Below, in pieces: positions 1-9,346 of a stretch of DNA of 20,889 nt; position 1 is the stretch's first letter, and each line of letters starts with the position of its first letter. Source of the stretch: Hypsibius dujardini. Taxonomy: Eukaryota > Tardigrada > Eutardigrada > Parachela > Hypsibiidae. Under the pieces are notes generated by a model. It did not search any database and was not told where the DNA came from. It saw only the letters and a list, made by a program, of their open reading frames with translations. Made by a program: the position numbers and the translations under genes. The DNA lies in contig LRSR01003129.1 in the NCBI GenBank assembly GCA_001579985.1, positions 4,994-25,882 of the forward strand. The letters run 5' to 3'.

Positions 1-753
1 AATGGCCATTTGTCTGCCCTGATAGATTAACAACCTGCGAGGACCCTCCGTCTGCCTATACAATGGAGGAACAATGCATATCAACTTCATTAGCGTCGCT
101 CTGTGACTTGGTGCTGATTGACTGTCTATGGAGGTGTCAGTAAGGCGAGACGGTGACCTCCTACTGTGTGTCTTTCGATGCCTGCTGCCCTGCCCTTTAT
201 TAATACGAACCTTTATATACATATACATTTATATTTTTCACAAAAGCGATAGATAAAATTTAAGCCTGTTTTGGCAGATTGATGGAATCTTAAAAACTTT
301 AATCTATTGTGTGGGGTAAGGTAAGGTAAGCCGCTTGATAGGCAAGAGTATCGAGGGATCATTTGGATGGATCGATGGGGTGTAGCTGCAATTGAAGCGG
401 CACCGAGTTCAAAAGGGGAATTCTCAGTGTCTGATAAGCGGCTTACTCTAAGTTCAAAGTCAACAATATTCACCCATGGTGTCCCCCATTCTTGGCGCTT
501 TCTTCAATGCCTAGCAATAAAACTCAATCATCTCGAAAATTTTAAGTTTATAACCTTTCTTCTCTCCACTTGTTGCTTCATCCGTTTCGTTGCGTTGCTT
601 TCTTTAGACCTTGTAAGGTTGCAGTTATCCATCTTGCAACACCCTTGAAAGCATTCGTTTGTCCAAGAGAGTACCACCTCTCCTTCATATTGTGCATATC
701 TGTCTGTCCGTTCGTTCGTTTATCGCATGTCTGTGTCTGCGCCTGCGCCTACA

Positions 754-870
754 CTGTGTCTGTGTCTGTGTCTGTGTCTGTGTCTGTGTCTGTGTCTGTG
801 TCTGTGTCTGTGTCTGTGTCTGTGTCTGTGTGCCTGTGCCTGTGCCTGTGTTCGTGTCTGTGCCTGTGTC
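754..870. repeat. (CTGTGT)n microsatellite
   Basis: A hexanucleotide CTGTGT tract is near perfect from about 754 to 830. It then degenerates into CTGTGC and related variants up to about 870. The six-base period keeps reading frames open on both strands and gives low-complexity 'proteins' of alternating V/S, C/L or T/Q, which are not genes. Confidence 0.95.
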
Positions 871-1214
871 AATTGCTTGAGCCGCCGTCGGGAACCTCTC
901 AGACAATCGGATTATCCCGCGGTGATACCCGCAATAATCCCCTCACCCGACTTCGAATACCATTGACTTATAATTCACTCTCCTTTTGTTCCCACCCTTA
1001 ATCTAATCAGGCCAAGCGTACTCGGTACATGTGTATAGAAGAGGTAGCTTACCTTGCGGTAGGTATGGTTGTATTCGTGGTCCATGATTACGTCCTCATC
1101 CAGTGGGGCTCCTCAAAATGGGAAACACTCCTGTGCGCCTGGTCAAGAACCGAAGGTTGCCGAAAAGGGTCGATTGCTCCCGTTGAAAACTCGATCCGGA
1201 AGATGAGAGACACT

Positions 1215-1295
1215 GAAGGCAGTGAAGGCAGTGAAGGCAGTGAAGGCAGTGAAGGCAGTGAAGGCAGTGAAGGCAGTGAAGGCAGTGAAGGCAGT
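1215..1295. repeat. (GAAGGCAGT)9 minisatellite
   Basis: Nine consecutive perfect copies of the 9-bp unit GAAGGCAGT (81 bp) are followed by a partial unit. No substitution separates the copies, which points to recent expansion or continuing homogenisation. The period is a multiple of three, so all frames without a stop in the unit stay open. Confidence 0.95.
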
Positions 1296-2063
1296 GAAGT
1301 GGTTGCTCGTACCGCGTGAGAAATGTCTTGAGCACTTGCACACGCACAAGGAAAGTGAAACCTCAAAACCGGACGACGCTCCAAAGTGGATGTGAATGAA
1401 TGAGTGGGGGGGGGAGGGGGAATTAAGTGTGGCGCAGTGATGAGGGCGCGCGTTGACAGGCGTGTTCCTCGAAATGTGCGGACCGTGAATATTACTTATA
1501 AAAACATAAAATTCATATGCGGAATATAATAAAAACGTGACGCCGAAGTCGGCTTTTAAAAATGGAAGCGGCGGCGAGATCTTTAGAGCATGACCATTGT
1601 CCGTCTCATAGGACAGTCGCTTGTCTAGCGACAGGCAGCGACAGGCAGAAGGACTGTAAAAGGTACAAGTGAATTTAATTTCAGCCGGGAGAAAGAGCAA
1701 TAAACAGATTGGCAGTTTACAAGCAGATCGAATGAATAAATGTTACTCGATCCACATCGCGGTAATGAAATTCATTGAGAACACTGAGAAATTCGCCCAG
1801 CATGACCTCTCGGGGAGCTTGAGGGGAACTGTTGACGTTGTTGAAAGGGATGTTGCTGTATGAGGGAGCTGGTGTGTCTGAATGTCTGCTTTCTATGTGA
1901 ATTGCACGAAATAAGGGTTTGGCCTGTGGTTGCTTGACCAATGACAGGATCCACGACGCGGTCAGAAATGTTCCATCCGATCAGCGTGTTCCCTTTGCAG
2001 AGGGCGCGGAGGAGGAGAGAGCGCCACATGTGGCTGCTTCCAGTACTGTGAGGAAGATAATTT

Positions 2064-2295
2064 CTGCACGTGTGGGTTGGTGGTGTCCACTGTCTGTCCA
2101 GCGTCCAGCGTCCAGTGTGCCTGTCTGTCTCTCTGTCTGTCTGTCTCTCTGTCTGTCTGTCTGTGTGTCTGCACGTGCGGGTTGATGGTGTCCACTGTCT
2201 GTCCAGCGTCCAGCGTCCAGGGTGTCTGCCTGCCTGTCTGCCTGTCTGCCTGTCTGCCTGTATCTGTGTGTCTGGGTGTGTGTGTGTTGCGGTAT
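2064..2295. repeat. 105-bp tandem duplication with TGTC-rich half
   Basis: A block starting CTGCACGTG at 2064 recurs at 2169, an offset of 105 bp. Each copy begins with about 55 bp of unique sequence (…GTGTCCACTGTCTGTCCAGC…) and ends in a TGTC/TGCC microsatellite half that differs between the copies. The unique half is nearly identical, with a few substitutions. The array fades into TGTG repeats by about 2295. Confidence 0.85.
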
Positions 2296-2633
2296 TTATT
2301 CGCAGGAGTATTTATGGCCGAGTATATAGGAGGGAGCGGGCAGTGTCAATAACTGCAATTTAAAATCCCTTTATCTTGGAGCATGGAGTTGTCTGGACGA
2401 TAGCTTTCGGGGAGGAACAATTCCAAGACAAATAGGGCTTTCGGAGCGATATGTGTGCGCTGCGAATTTTGATAAATGGCACTAACATTGGGAAATACGA
2501 GCGCTTTGGTTGAAGCATGGGCCAGTGTCCGAGGCATGGCGGAATTGCTCATTAAAAACATGTATCGTAGGTTGGCTTCACAGAAACAGACACACCAAAT
2601 TCTCTTTGTTTGCTTTAGGTGCACTATTAAGCT

Positions 2634-2890
2634 GTTTGTCTGAATGTCTGTCTGCCTACCTGCTTGTCTATCTGTCTGTCTGTCAGTCAGTGTATTTGCC
2701 AGTCTGTCTGTCTGCCTGCCTGCCTGTTTGTCTGTCTGCCTGTCTGTCTGTCTGTCTGTCTGCCTGCCTGTCTGTTTGTCTGTCTGTTGGTCTGCCTGTC
2801 TGTTTGTCTGTCTGTCGGTCTGTTTGTCTGCTTGCCTGTTTGTCTGTCTGTCGGTCTGTTTGTCTGCTTGCCTGTCTGCCTGTTTGTCTG
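2634..2890. repeat. (TGTC)n/(TGCC)n microsatellite
   Basis: About 255 bp are built from the tetranucleotide TCTG and its one-base variants (TGCC, TTTG, CGGT), so the tract is imperfect and probably old. It lies about 0.8 kb beyond the stop codon of the minus-strand ADAR-like gene. It produces long spurious open frames on both strands, including a minus-strand frame of 248 codons (2346-3092). Confidence 0.95.
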
Positions 2891-3703
2891 GGTTGGTGTG
2901 TGTGCCTGAGTTAACGAACTGCGCATGCACCAGACGATTTTGACACTCCATTATAATTATGTTCCGGGTTCTTAACCTTTTCCCATTTCCGGGAATAATC
3001 CACACATCCCGACTCGAAGACGAAGACATCAGAAAACTGACACCGGCTGCCATCCCGCGAGCACAATCAGCTTCTTGGCATCTGTATAACATACTGACTC
3101 AGACTGATCACTGGGATCTTCCATGTCCCGTCCCGGACGATGCAGATCGTCTTCTTTAAATTTTGCTCTAGTTAAACTGCTTCAGATTGAAGTGCGATTG
3201 TGCAGGGCGTAAGACACGTGGCCGCCGCCGCTGTGTCTCATCTGATTGACCTCTTCCAATTCTCATGGCCGTTCCCCGCCATCAATTCTCGCCATCCCCA
3301 ACACATCAAGCCAATCGACAAGTCCAGACATACCTGCCGGTATGTCCATCAAGTCACTGACCGGAAAAAGATGCCGGCGGCGGCAACACACAGACAAATT
3401 CCTTAATTCTAAATGAATTGTCTGGATCCCATGTAACATAATCAGAATTGTCATTAAGGCTTCCTCTCTGGCAACCTTATTAGAAATTCGGGGATCCCAT
3501 TTGACCCGTTTGAACTGAGCTTCGATTTCAATTTTACATCGTTCTGAGTTTAACTTCAAAATCTCCGCATGATCACTTGCTCGAGTTCAGTTCTCGCAGT
3601 CAATCGAAGCAAATTCGTCTTTGATATTCTCAGGGAACAGGAACGCATGATATCAAGGGGAAATCGAAGAGGCAGTGAAGGAGAAGGAGAACGGATGACA
3701 CAG
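2891..3703. other. 3' flank of the ADAR-like gene, no gene recognised
   Basis: This stretch lies downstream of the stop codon at 3704-3706 (minus strand) and would hold that gene's 3' UTR. I find no AATAAA on the minus strand close to the stop, so the cleavage site is not placed. A 98-codon minus-strand frame (3263-3559) has unbiased composition but no family signature I recognise and is not called. Confidence 0.45.
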
Positions 3704-6700
3704 TCAGTCATTCCTGACGTCGTTCCCTGCGTCCACCACCGCGAACTCCTCCTCCTCCGGACACTTCCCAATCCAACTACCGAGGCACTTGGCCACGTCC
3801 CGAAAGTACTCACACTTGGCCCGATACGCCACCGGGACTCCCTTTATATCAGCATACGAGACTACATGCTGCATGGTCACATCCAATTCCTTCTCCCTCT
3901 CCCACGAGGACGCCGCTTTCGCCACACTGCAGCACAACAGGCCCAAATTGCGCTTACACACTTCCGACGTCTTCCCGGACACTGTCGATCCACTCGACGT
4001 GTCCAGAAACTCCTCCACCTCCCGTAGCGTCCCACTCCCTTTGATCCAAAGGGAGGCCTTGAAGCCGGTCGGAGACGTCTTCAGCGACTTCTCATCCAAG
4101 TCGGCCATCTCCACGGTCCCGCAAATCTCCGGGCAGACCATCGGAAAGGCATCCAGCTGCGCGGAATCACCGGGAATCACCGGTAAAAGTCGCTGGAACA
4201 GTCCGGCGCCCATGCTCGCGAGGTGGGCGGTGCCGCGCAGGCAGATTGTCTGAAGGAAGATCGGATGCGTGAAGATGGACACAAAGCTTCCCTGTACACC
4301 GACAACCAGTTTTCGCAGCAGTTTGTCGGATGAGGACATGACGTTCAGCTTGTCGTGCCCTTTTATGATGGAATTGAAGTGATTTTCAACGACGCCATCG
4401 ACCGACTGGCAAGAAGCTGCTGAGATCACCTCGCTGCTGATGCAGCAAAATTTGCCATGAGAATCGGAGGAAATTTCGCTGGATTGGGGTTTTTCGGTGT
4501 CTGCCGTGTTGGTCGGGTCCATTGAACATGACCCGGAAGGCTTTCGAGTGAGGAAGAGGTGAAAACCGACGTCTCCTTTCAAGCGGAGTTTACCATCCAC
4601 AGGCGTGTCTTCGAAGATGCTGTCGTTCTTCTCGAATAACGCACTGACTTGTCCCAACAAGAAGCGCTTCAGCCCACGAAGCGCCAGAACTTCGGCCTGA
4701 CAGTCTTTGAGGTTTCTCCCACAGGAAGAGAGGTTCTTGCGGTAGATGACGGTGGCGCCGGTCGCTAGAACGATGGGAGTGACGACACCGTCGCGTGAGA
4801 GACAAATTCCGGCGAGGCTGTTGTGATCGAGGTGGCGAACGAAACTGCTGCCGGCGTATTTGCCGGTCATGGTGTTGAGTTGAGAGTAGACCACCGAACA
4901 GACTTCCGAAGCGAAGGTCTGTGCGCGGACGGCATCGGTCGAAAGGCCTTCACTGTCTGAAAATGGAGAAAGACGATTGGAAATGCGAAATATCACGAGT
5001 TACTAGTAATTACAGGCAGATCAACTACAGACACACAGATAGGCATGTAGACACGAAGAGAGGCAAGGAAACAGGCACACAGGCAGATAGGCAAACAGAC
5101 AGACAGATAGGCAAACAGACAGACAGACAGATATGCAAAGAGACAGACAGATAGGCAAAGAGACAGACAGGTACACAGACAGGTGAGAAAGTACAGAGAA
5201 AAGCAAGCAGCTAGATCGCCGTACATATAGACGGATAAGCTCACTGCAAGATAGACAAATAGATTTCAATACCGGCCAATGATGTCTGCAGATGCAGCGG
5301 AATCCTCAAACCGCGCCAAATCACCGGAACAACATCCAGAAACCAATTCAAAAACTGGGCCCCCACCGCATGCTTTGCCATTTTCTTCTGATGCGACACC
5401 GCGAAGAACATCTCTTGTCCGAATGAGAAGCAACATCCATGGTGTCTCGGTGTCCAATTCAAACAACGAGGTAGCTCATCAGCCGGAATCTCCTCGTTGA
5501 CCTGCGTCGCTATCTTCAAAAGGCTTCCAATCCTCATAGCCAAGGCCGACGGGTCGGTCGAGCAAAACGCCTCAGCCATCAATCGGTGCAGCTTCATCCG
5601 GTCAGCTAGTGACAGATTGGAGAACGCAGTCTGCAGCTGAGTCAGCGTCTCCGCGGAGGTTTCCCCCGGTGGAGTTCGAAATGCGTTCGAAATCTTCGAA
5701 TCGTCAGCGGCAATAGAAGGGATAAGTGATTTTCGAGATTTCAGCGCAACGGCCGAGGATTCAGACACTGTCTGGATGAGTGTGGAGCTGACATTGTCAG
5801 GGGCGTCTTGAGCAGCCTGATCTCCGACGTCTTCGACATTTAAAGGTAGTTCAGCAGATACGACGCTAGATCCATTGAAACTGTTCGGAGGCAATGCAAT
5901 CGGATCATCTGAGCCAAGAGTCTTTGGAAGATCACCCGGCGGACCAGGAAGTTCCGACGGCAAGAGTTCTTTAGGGACGTCTGCGGTGGGATCCACGACT
6001 TCTTTCTCCACACCGTATTTCGCTCGGATCGCCTCCACAGCCAGACGCGCGGCATTCTCTTTTGCCAGCTTTTTCGTTGGTCCTGTGCCCAAAAACGTTT
6101 CATCGCCAATGTGGGCGGACAATGTGAAGGACGGTTGATGGGACGGTCCAACGGAATCCGCCGAGCTCTGAAACGAAACCACCCAGACTCTTACTTTTAC
6201 CCTCTGTCAAGTGCCAATTGCTTTCAAGGTAAGAAAGCTAAACTTTCTGGACACAAAAACTGAACGAAATTTGAAAAAACCATAACCGAAACAAAAACAG
6301 ATCGATCATTTTTTTCACACCAACCAATCAATCAATCAATTGATATCACATGGAACTATTTAGAGTGCCTCTAATCAACCAATCAATCAATCGATATCAG
6401 GCGTGCAACTATTGCCAATTATTGCAATTATTGCCAAAAGTAAAATTACGTTTTAATTAAGCTAAGCTGACTGTAAAATTGAGAAAACAGTATTTTCATC
6501 GCTCACATCCTTTTACCAATTGGTTGATTGTACATAAACTGAATGATGGTCGATTGATTGAATGATTGTGTGCCATAATCAAAATTACTGCACCCGTTTG
6601 ACTGATTGATTGATTAGCTGAAACGGCTCTCACTTACAAACACCACGGCAACTCCCAAATGCGGGGTAAGCTGATACAACTGGCTGACAGGATTTCCCTC

Positions 6701-6925
6701 CTCAGATGCGAGGACACGACGCAACTTTTTAGCCTTGATCAGGTCCGCGTCCTCGAGCTGGGAAAGCTTGCGTTTTTTGCTGGGCTGTCGTTTCAGTTTG
6801 CGATTTGTCTTAACGGCGTCCTCCTCATCAAAAATATCGCGCTCAAACCGCCCGCCGTCGTCCAAATGCCGGCGCAAGTGGGTTTGATGCATGACGTTGA
6901 GATCGCTGTTCCATGTGGAGGCCAT
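3704..6925 (-). CDS. ADAR/ADAD-family dsRNA-binding protein, predicted catalytically dead deaminase (3 exons)
   Basis: Minus-strand exons: 6925-6638, 6167-5312, 4956-3704 (stop TGA 3706-3704); about 798 aa. The ATG at 6925 sits in a strong GCCATGG context. The exon 1 donor is GTAAGT, both acceptors are pyrimidine-rich CAG, and the phases match. Seen in the protein: a basic stretch (residues 43-53, likely nuclear signal); a dsRNA-binding domain split by intron 1 (about 78-144, starting NPVSQL, with the RNA-contacting KKLAK at 128-132); a low-complexity linker; a second, degenerate dsRBD-like segment (about 300-375, KKMAK at 357-361); and a C-terminal adenosine-deaminase domain (about 425-790, including MSSSDKLL and VVGVQGSFVSIF). 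In ADARs the zinc is held by His of HAE and Cys of PCGDA and MSCSDK. Here these read QAE (468-470), PSG (521-523) and MSSSDK (588-593), so all three ligands are lost while the Glu remains. This resembles vertebrate ADAD1/ADAD2 more than active ADARs. Inferred role: dsRNA binding or regulation without editing. An alternative exon 2 donor at 5273 would add 13 residues. Confidence 0.88.
5070..5183. repeat. (GACA)n/(GATA)n microsatellite in ADAR-like intron 2
   Basis: An imperfect AGAC/AGAT/AGGC tetranucleotide tract lies inside the 355-bp intron between exons 2 and 3 of the ADAR-like gene. In the transcript it reads as TGTC/TCTG, the same family as the tracts at 2634, 14226 and 20755. Confidence 0.9.
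6168..6637 (-). other. Intron 1 of the ADAR-like gene with duplicated AATC block
   Basis: This 470-bp AT-rich intron splits the first dsRNA-binding domain between its first helix and the following strands. It contains two copies of a CAACCAATCAATCAATC…GATATCA block (6321-6348 and 6376-6399, 55 bp apart). Further ATTG/GATT runs lie near 6525-6615. I see no coding content in it. Confidence 0.7.
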
Positions 6926-7045
6926 GGCGATCGATTCCAAAACTAATAATGCCGAAAAAACTGCGAGATTGAATAATTTTCGGTTCGGACGCAACAATTG
7001 ATCGATAGATTGTTGATTGAGTACTTTAACAGAGCATCATTCGGA

Positions 7046-7430
7046 GGTGTACGATGCACGGGCTTCCTATTCGAACACACCGTGACGACTGGTGTGAGAT
7101 GGCCTCAGATTACAGGGGAGCTATCCGAGTTAGAGTCCCCTGAGACGTGCGGTATTTTGGGGAAATGCCGTACATTGCGGTGCAATGCGGGTACGTTGGT
7201 ACGCAGCCACACGTGCTGGCACGATACGTTTGGTTTGGGAAAAAGTCAACAGGACAATGCGTTGAAGCTTCGAAAGTGTACGATGCATGGGCTTCCTATT
7301 CGAACACACCGTGACGACTGGCCTGGCGATAATATGAGAAACCGTACGTTGTGGTGCGTTGCGAATACGTTGATACGCAGCCACACGTGCTGGAGCGATA
7401 CGTTTGCTTTGCGGAAAGGCAACAGGGCAA
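7046..7430. repeat. Diverged tandem duplication (unit 174-229 bp)
   Basis: GTGTACGATGCA at 7047 recurs at 7276. It is followed in both copies by about 35 further bases almost without change (…TTCCTATTCGAACACACC…). A second conserved block, ACGCAGCCACACGTGCTGG, occurs at 7201 and 7375. The spacing between blocks differs by about 55 bp, so one copy has gained or lost a segment. The blocks are far better conserved than the sequence between them. The first copy contains no obvious protein. Confidence 0.8.
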
Positions 7431-7689
7431 TGAGTTGAACAGGGCAATGCGTTGAAGCAGCTGATTTCCATCAAAAGCATTTTACTCTTCACAAAAAAAT
7501 CGATTTAGATTCTCAAACTCTGCAGCTCTGCTTAGACTTTGAAGTGCAGACTGTGTGCGGCGTTATCTGATTTTCGGTCCCCTCGACCGACCACATCGCG
7601 GCAAACAGTCAGGGAGAAGAAACCTCAACAGTTGGGAGTTCAGGTGCGAATTCAGGTGCGGGAAGATTTTCCACGTGGACCTTCCCATT

Positions 7690-8420
7690 GGACTTCTCCG
7701 GCGTTATTTGATTGTCGGACGTCTTCCGCTTCGAAATCCGGACTGATTTATCGGTACGTGAGGGTATTGAGAATCGAAAACTACAAGCTCAAATGGGCGG
7801 ATGCAGGTTGCAAATGCTTTCTATCACTCGAGTCGAACAACGAGAGTCTTTTTCAGACATCTTCAAGGCAGACTGCTTCAAATTGGAAATTCCACTTCCT
7901 TATTAGTCCGCCGAAGGTTCCGACTGCTATTTTCTAGTAGGAGAATGCTGGCGTATTCTGAAATGCAGTGCGAAATTCCGGGAATGGTGTCAATATGACT
8001 GTTTTTTTGAGTTCGAGGAGAAGATCGTCTAAAAAGACGTCGTCTGCCTGAATGTCGCTTCCGTTGAAGAACTTCGCATCAGATTGATTCGCCGAAGGAC
8101 TCGAATGTTATTTTGTGGTAGAAAAATGGTTAGGTCATTGTAAAACTCAGTGCAAAGTGGCGGGATTTGTTTCAAAAAGTTGCTGTTCACTTCACAGAAG
8201 AAGATTGTCTAACTTGGCGTTGTCCAGACATCAAACTTCCCGATCGAAATTTCTCACCTTGATTGATCTGCTGATTGATTTTCTGACAGCTCGATGTTTG
8301 CGCTACGGAAAAGTACAGCCCTTAGATGAGAAATTAGCTTCGAAATGTTACTGTTGTAGCTATAAAGATGACAGCCGAAATAGACGTCTTCAAGGTTTCA
8401 TTTTGTTGACTGTCTGAATC
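7690..8420. repeat. Highly diverged tandem repeat, period about 181 bp
   Basis: CGCCGAAGG followed by a TGTTATTTT-like stretch occurs at 7909 and 8090 (offset 181). GAAGATCGTCTAA at 8020 matches GAAGATTGTCTAA at 8200 (offset 180). Weaker echoes (CAGACATC…CTTC…; CTTCGAAATG…) extend to about 7690 on the left and about 8420 on the right. The copies have decayed too far for exact boundaries, and I judged the match by eye. Confidence 0.55.
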
Positions 8421-8942
8421 ATCGACGTCTCCAAGATCTACTTTTTGGTTTTGCACATTATGAACTTTCCGAAAGAGGTCGTAGAACCCGTTATAAGTGT
8501 CGTGTGTTGCCCACTCGGAAGATTAGGCCTACATAGACATCATCTTCCTCAGCCTGCAACGCTTTATTTATATCTTGTCTGAAATCTCATCTCTTACATG
8601 CTCGTGTTTATTGTAAAATCTCGGAACCTTTTCCTGACTCGTCCGCTTCTCGTTTTGCAGGGGGAGCCAGGGAAAAGGTTGGAGGATCGTTGCATCACTA
8701 CGCCGGACAGGATTTGCCGAGTAAGCGGAAGCTTTTTTTCCCCTCGCGACAACGTTTTTTTCTCGCCTGGCTGGGTGACGTGATGGGATCTTTTTTCGGA
8801 TGACGAGAGGAGACGGAGAGATATCACACAGACACAGACACACAGTGTGTAGCCTTCATTCCGATCTCTCCCCCGTCATTCCCACCCACGCTAATTTAAT
8901 TTATCTATCGTGTTCCATGTTTCCGCGTGTCACTTTACATTG

Positions 8943-9134
8943 ATTGATTGATTGATGCATTGCCGCATTGATTGAGTGATGCATCGACGCATTGATTGAT
9001 TGATGCATTGACGCATTGATTGATTGATGCATTGACGCATTGATTGATTGATGCATCGACGCATTGATCGATTGATGCATTGACGCATTGATTGATTGGT
9101 GCATTGACGCATTGATTGATTGATGCATTGACGC
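8943..9134. repeat. 24-bp minisatellite, 8 units, upstream of atlastin
   Basis: Eight head-to-tail units of exactly 24 bp (consensus ATTGATTGATTG + ATGCATTGACGC) carry only scattered single substitutions. A degenerate ninth unit runs to about 9172. The array ends about 210 bp upstream of the chosen atlastin start codon. Because 24 is a multiple of three, it gives an open frame with an N/A/S/M/H/Q repeat on the minus strand, which is an artefact. Confidence 0.95.
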
Positions 9135-9346
9135 ATAGACTGATTAATTGATTGATGCATTGATGCGTTGATCATTTGCAAATGCCGTTGATCCGGAGCG
9201 ACGATCCGCGCATCCTCCATCTCCCCTTTGTACCGAAGTCTGCGAATAACAATCCGTCCTTTCATTTCTGCGGGTTAGGTCTACAGTCCGCTGAGGAGGA
9301 GGAGGAGGGTCTACTCTACGCGTTCCGGTCCAACAGCAACCTCAAC

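Larger units (their letters stand above)
1..2063. other. Non-coding region, no gene recognised
   Basis: I see no coding exon here. Open frames exist on both strands but match no family known to me, and several run only because the tandem repeats inside them have periods divisible by three. The content is mixed-composition DNA with a hexanucleotide microsatellite (754-870), a 9-bp minisatellite (1215-1295) and a run of G near 1407-1425. UTR sequence or fragments of a gene lying outside the window cannot be excluded. Confidence 0.5.
6926..8942. other. Divergent intergenic region between ADAR-like gene and atlastin
   Basis: The two genes point away from each other, so both promoters should lie in this 2.4-kb interval (to 9346), but I see no TATA box or initiator I would defend. 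It carries two families of diverged long tandem repeats (7046-7430 and about 7690-8420). The stretch 8600-8830 is less repetitive and could include 5' UTR sequence of atlastin. No convincing coding exon is present. Confidence 0.5.

Noticed and set aside
570-1001. Several overlapping 70-140 codon frames with V-S, C-V or T-Q repeats
   Set aside because: They are the CTGTGT hexanucleotide repeat in different frames.
2346-3092. 248-codon minus-strand frame, the longest outside the three genes
   Set aside because: Most of it is the TGTC microsatellite read as Asp/Arg/Gln/Thr repeats; the ends show no domain and no codon pattern.
3263-3559. 98-codon minus-strand frame just downstream of the ADAR-like gene
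   Set aside because: Composition is unbiased but there is no recognisable motif and no evident splice link to a known exon; more likely chance in the 3' flank.
3704-4956. Reading the deaminase domain as tRNA deaminase ADAT1
   Set aside because: ADAT1 lacks dsRNA-binding domains, whereas this protein has at least one clear dsRBD in front of the deaminase domain.
6926-6997. Upstream extension of the ADAR-like frame that looks like a signal peptide
   Set aside because: It would need a TTG start; the ATG at 6925 has a strong context and the protein has features of a nuclear RNA-binding protein, so a signal peptide makes no sense.
7046-7330. Possible tRNA T-arm (TTCGAA) in the duplicated block
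   Set aside because: The bases flanking TTCGAAT do not pair into a five-base stem and no anticodon or acceptor stem can be drawn.
8943-9134. CRISPR-like regular array
   Set aside because: Units are contiguous with no unique spacers, in a genome with spliced animal genes.
8930-9265. Minus-strand frame of Asn/Ala/Ser/Met/His/Gln repeats
   Set aside because: It is the 24-bp minisatellite; the period is divisible by three, which keeps frames open by itself.
9182-9346. Earlier in-frame ATG for atlastin
   Set aside because: Weak start context and 55 residues without resemblance to atlastin N-termini; the Glu-rich part is tempting but this region is variable. Kept only as an alternative.
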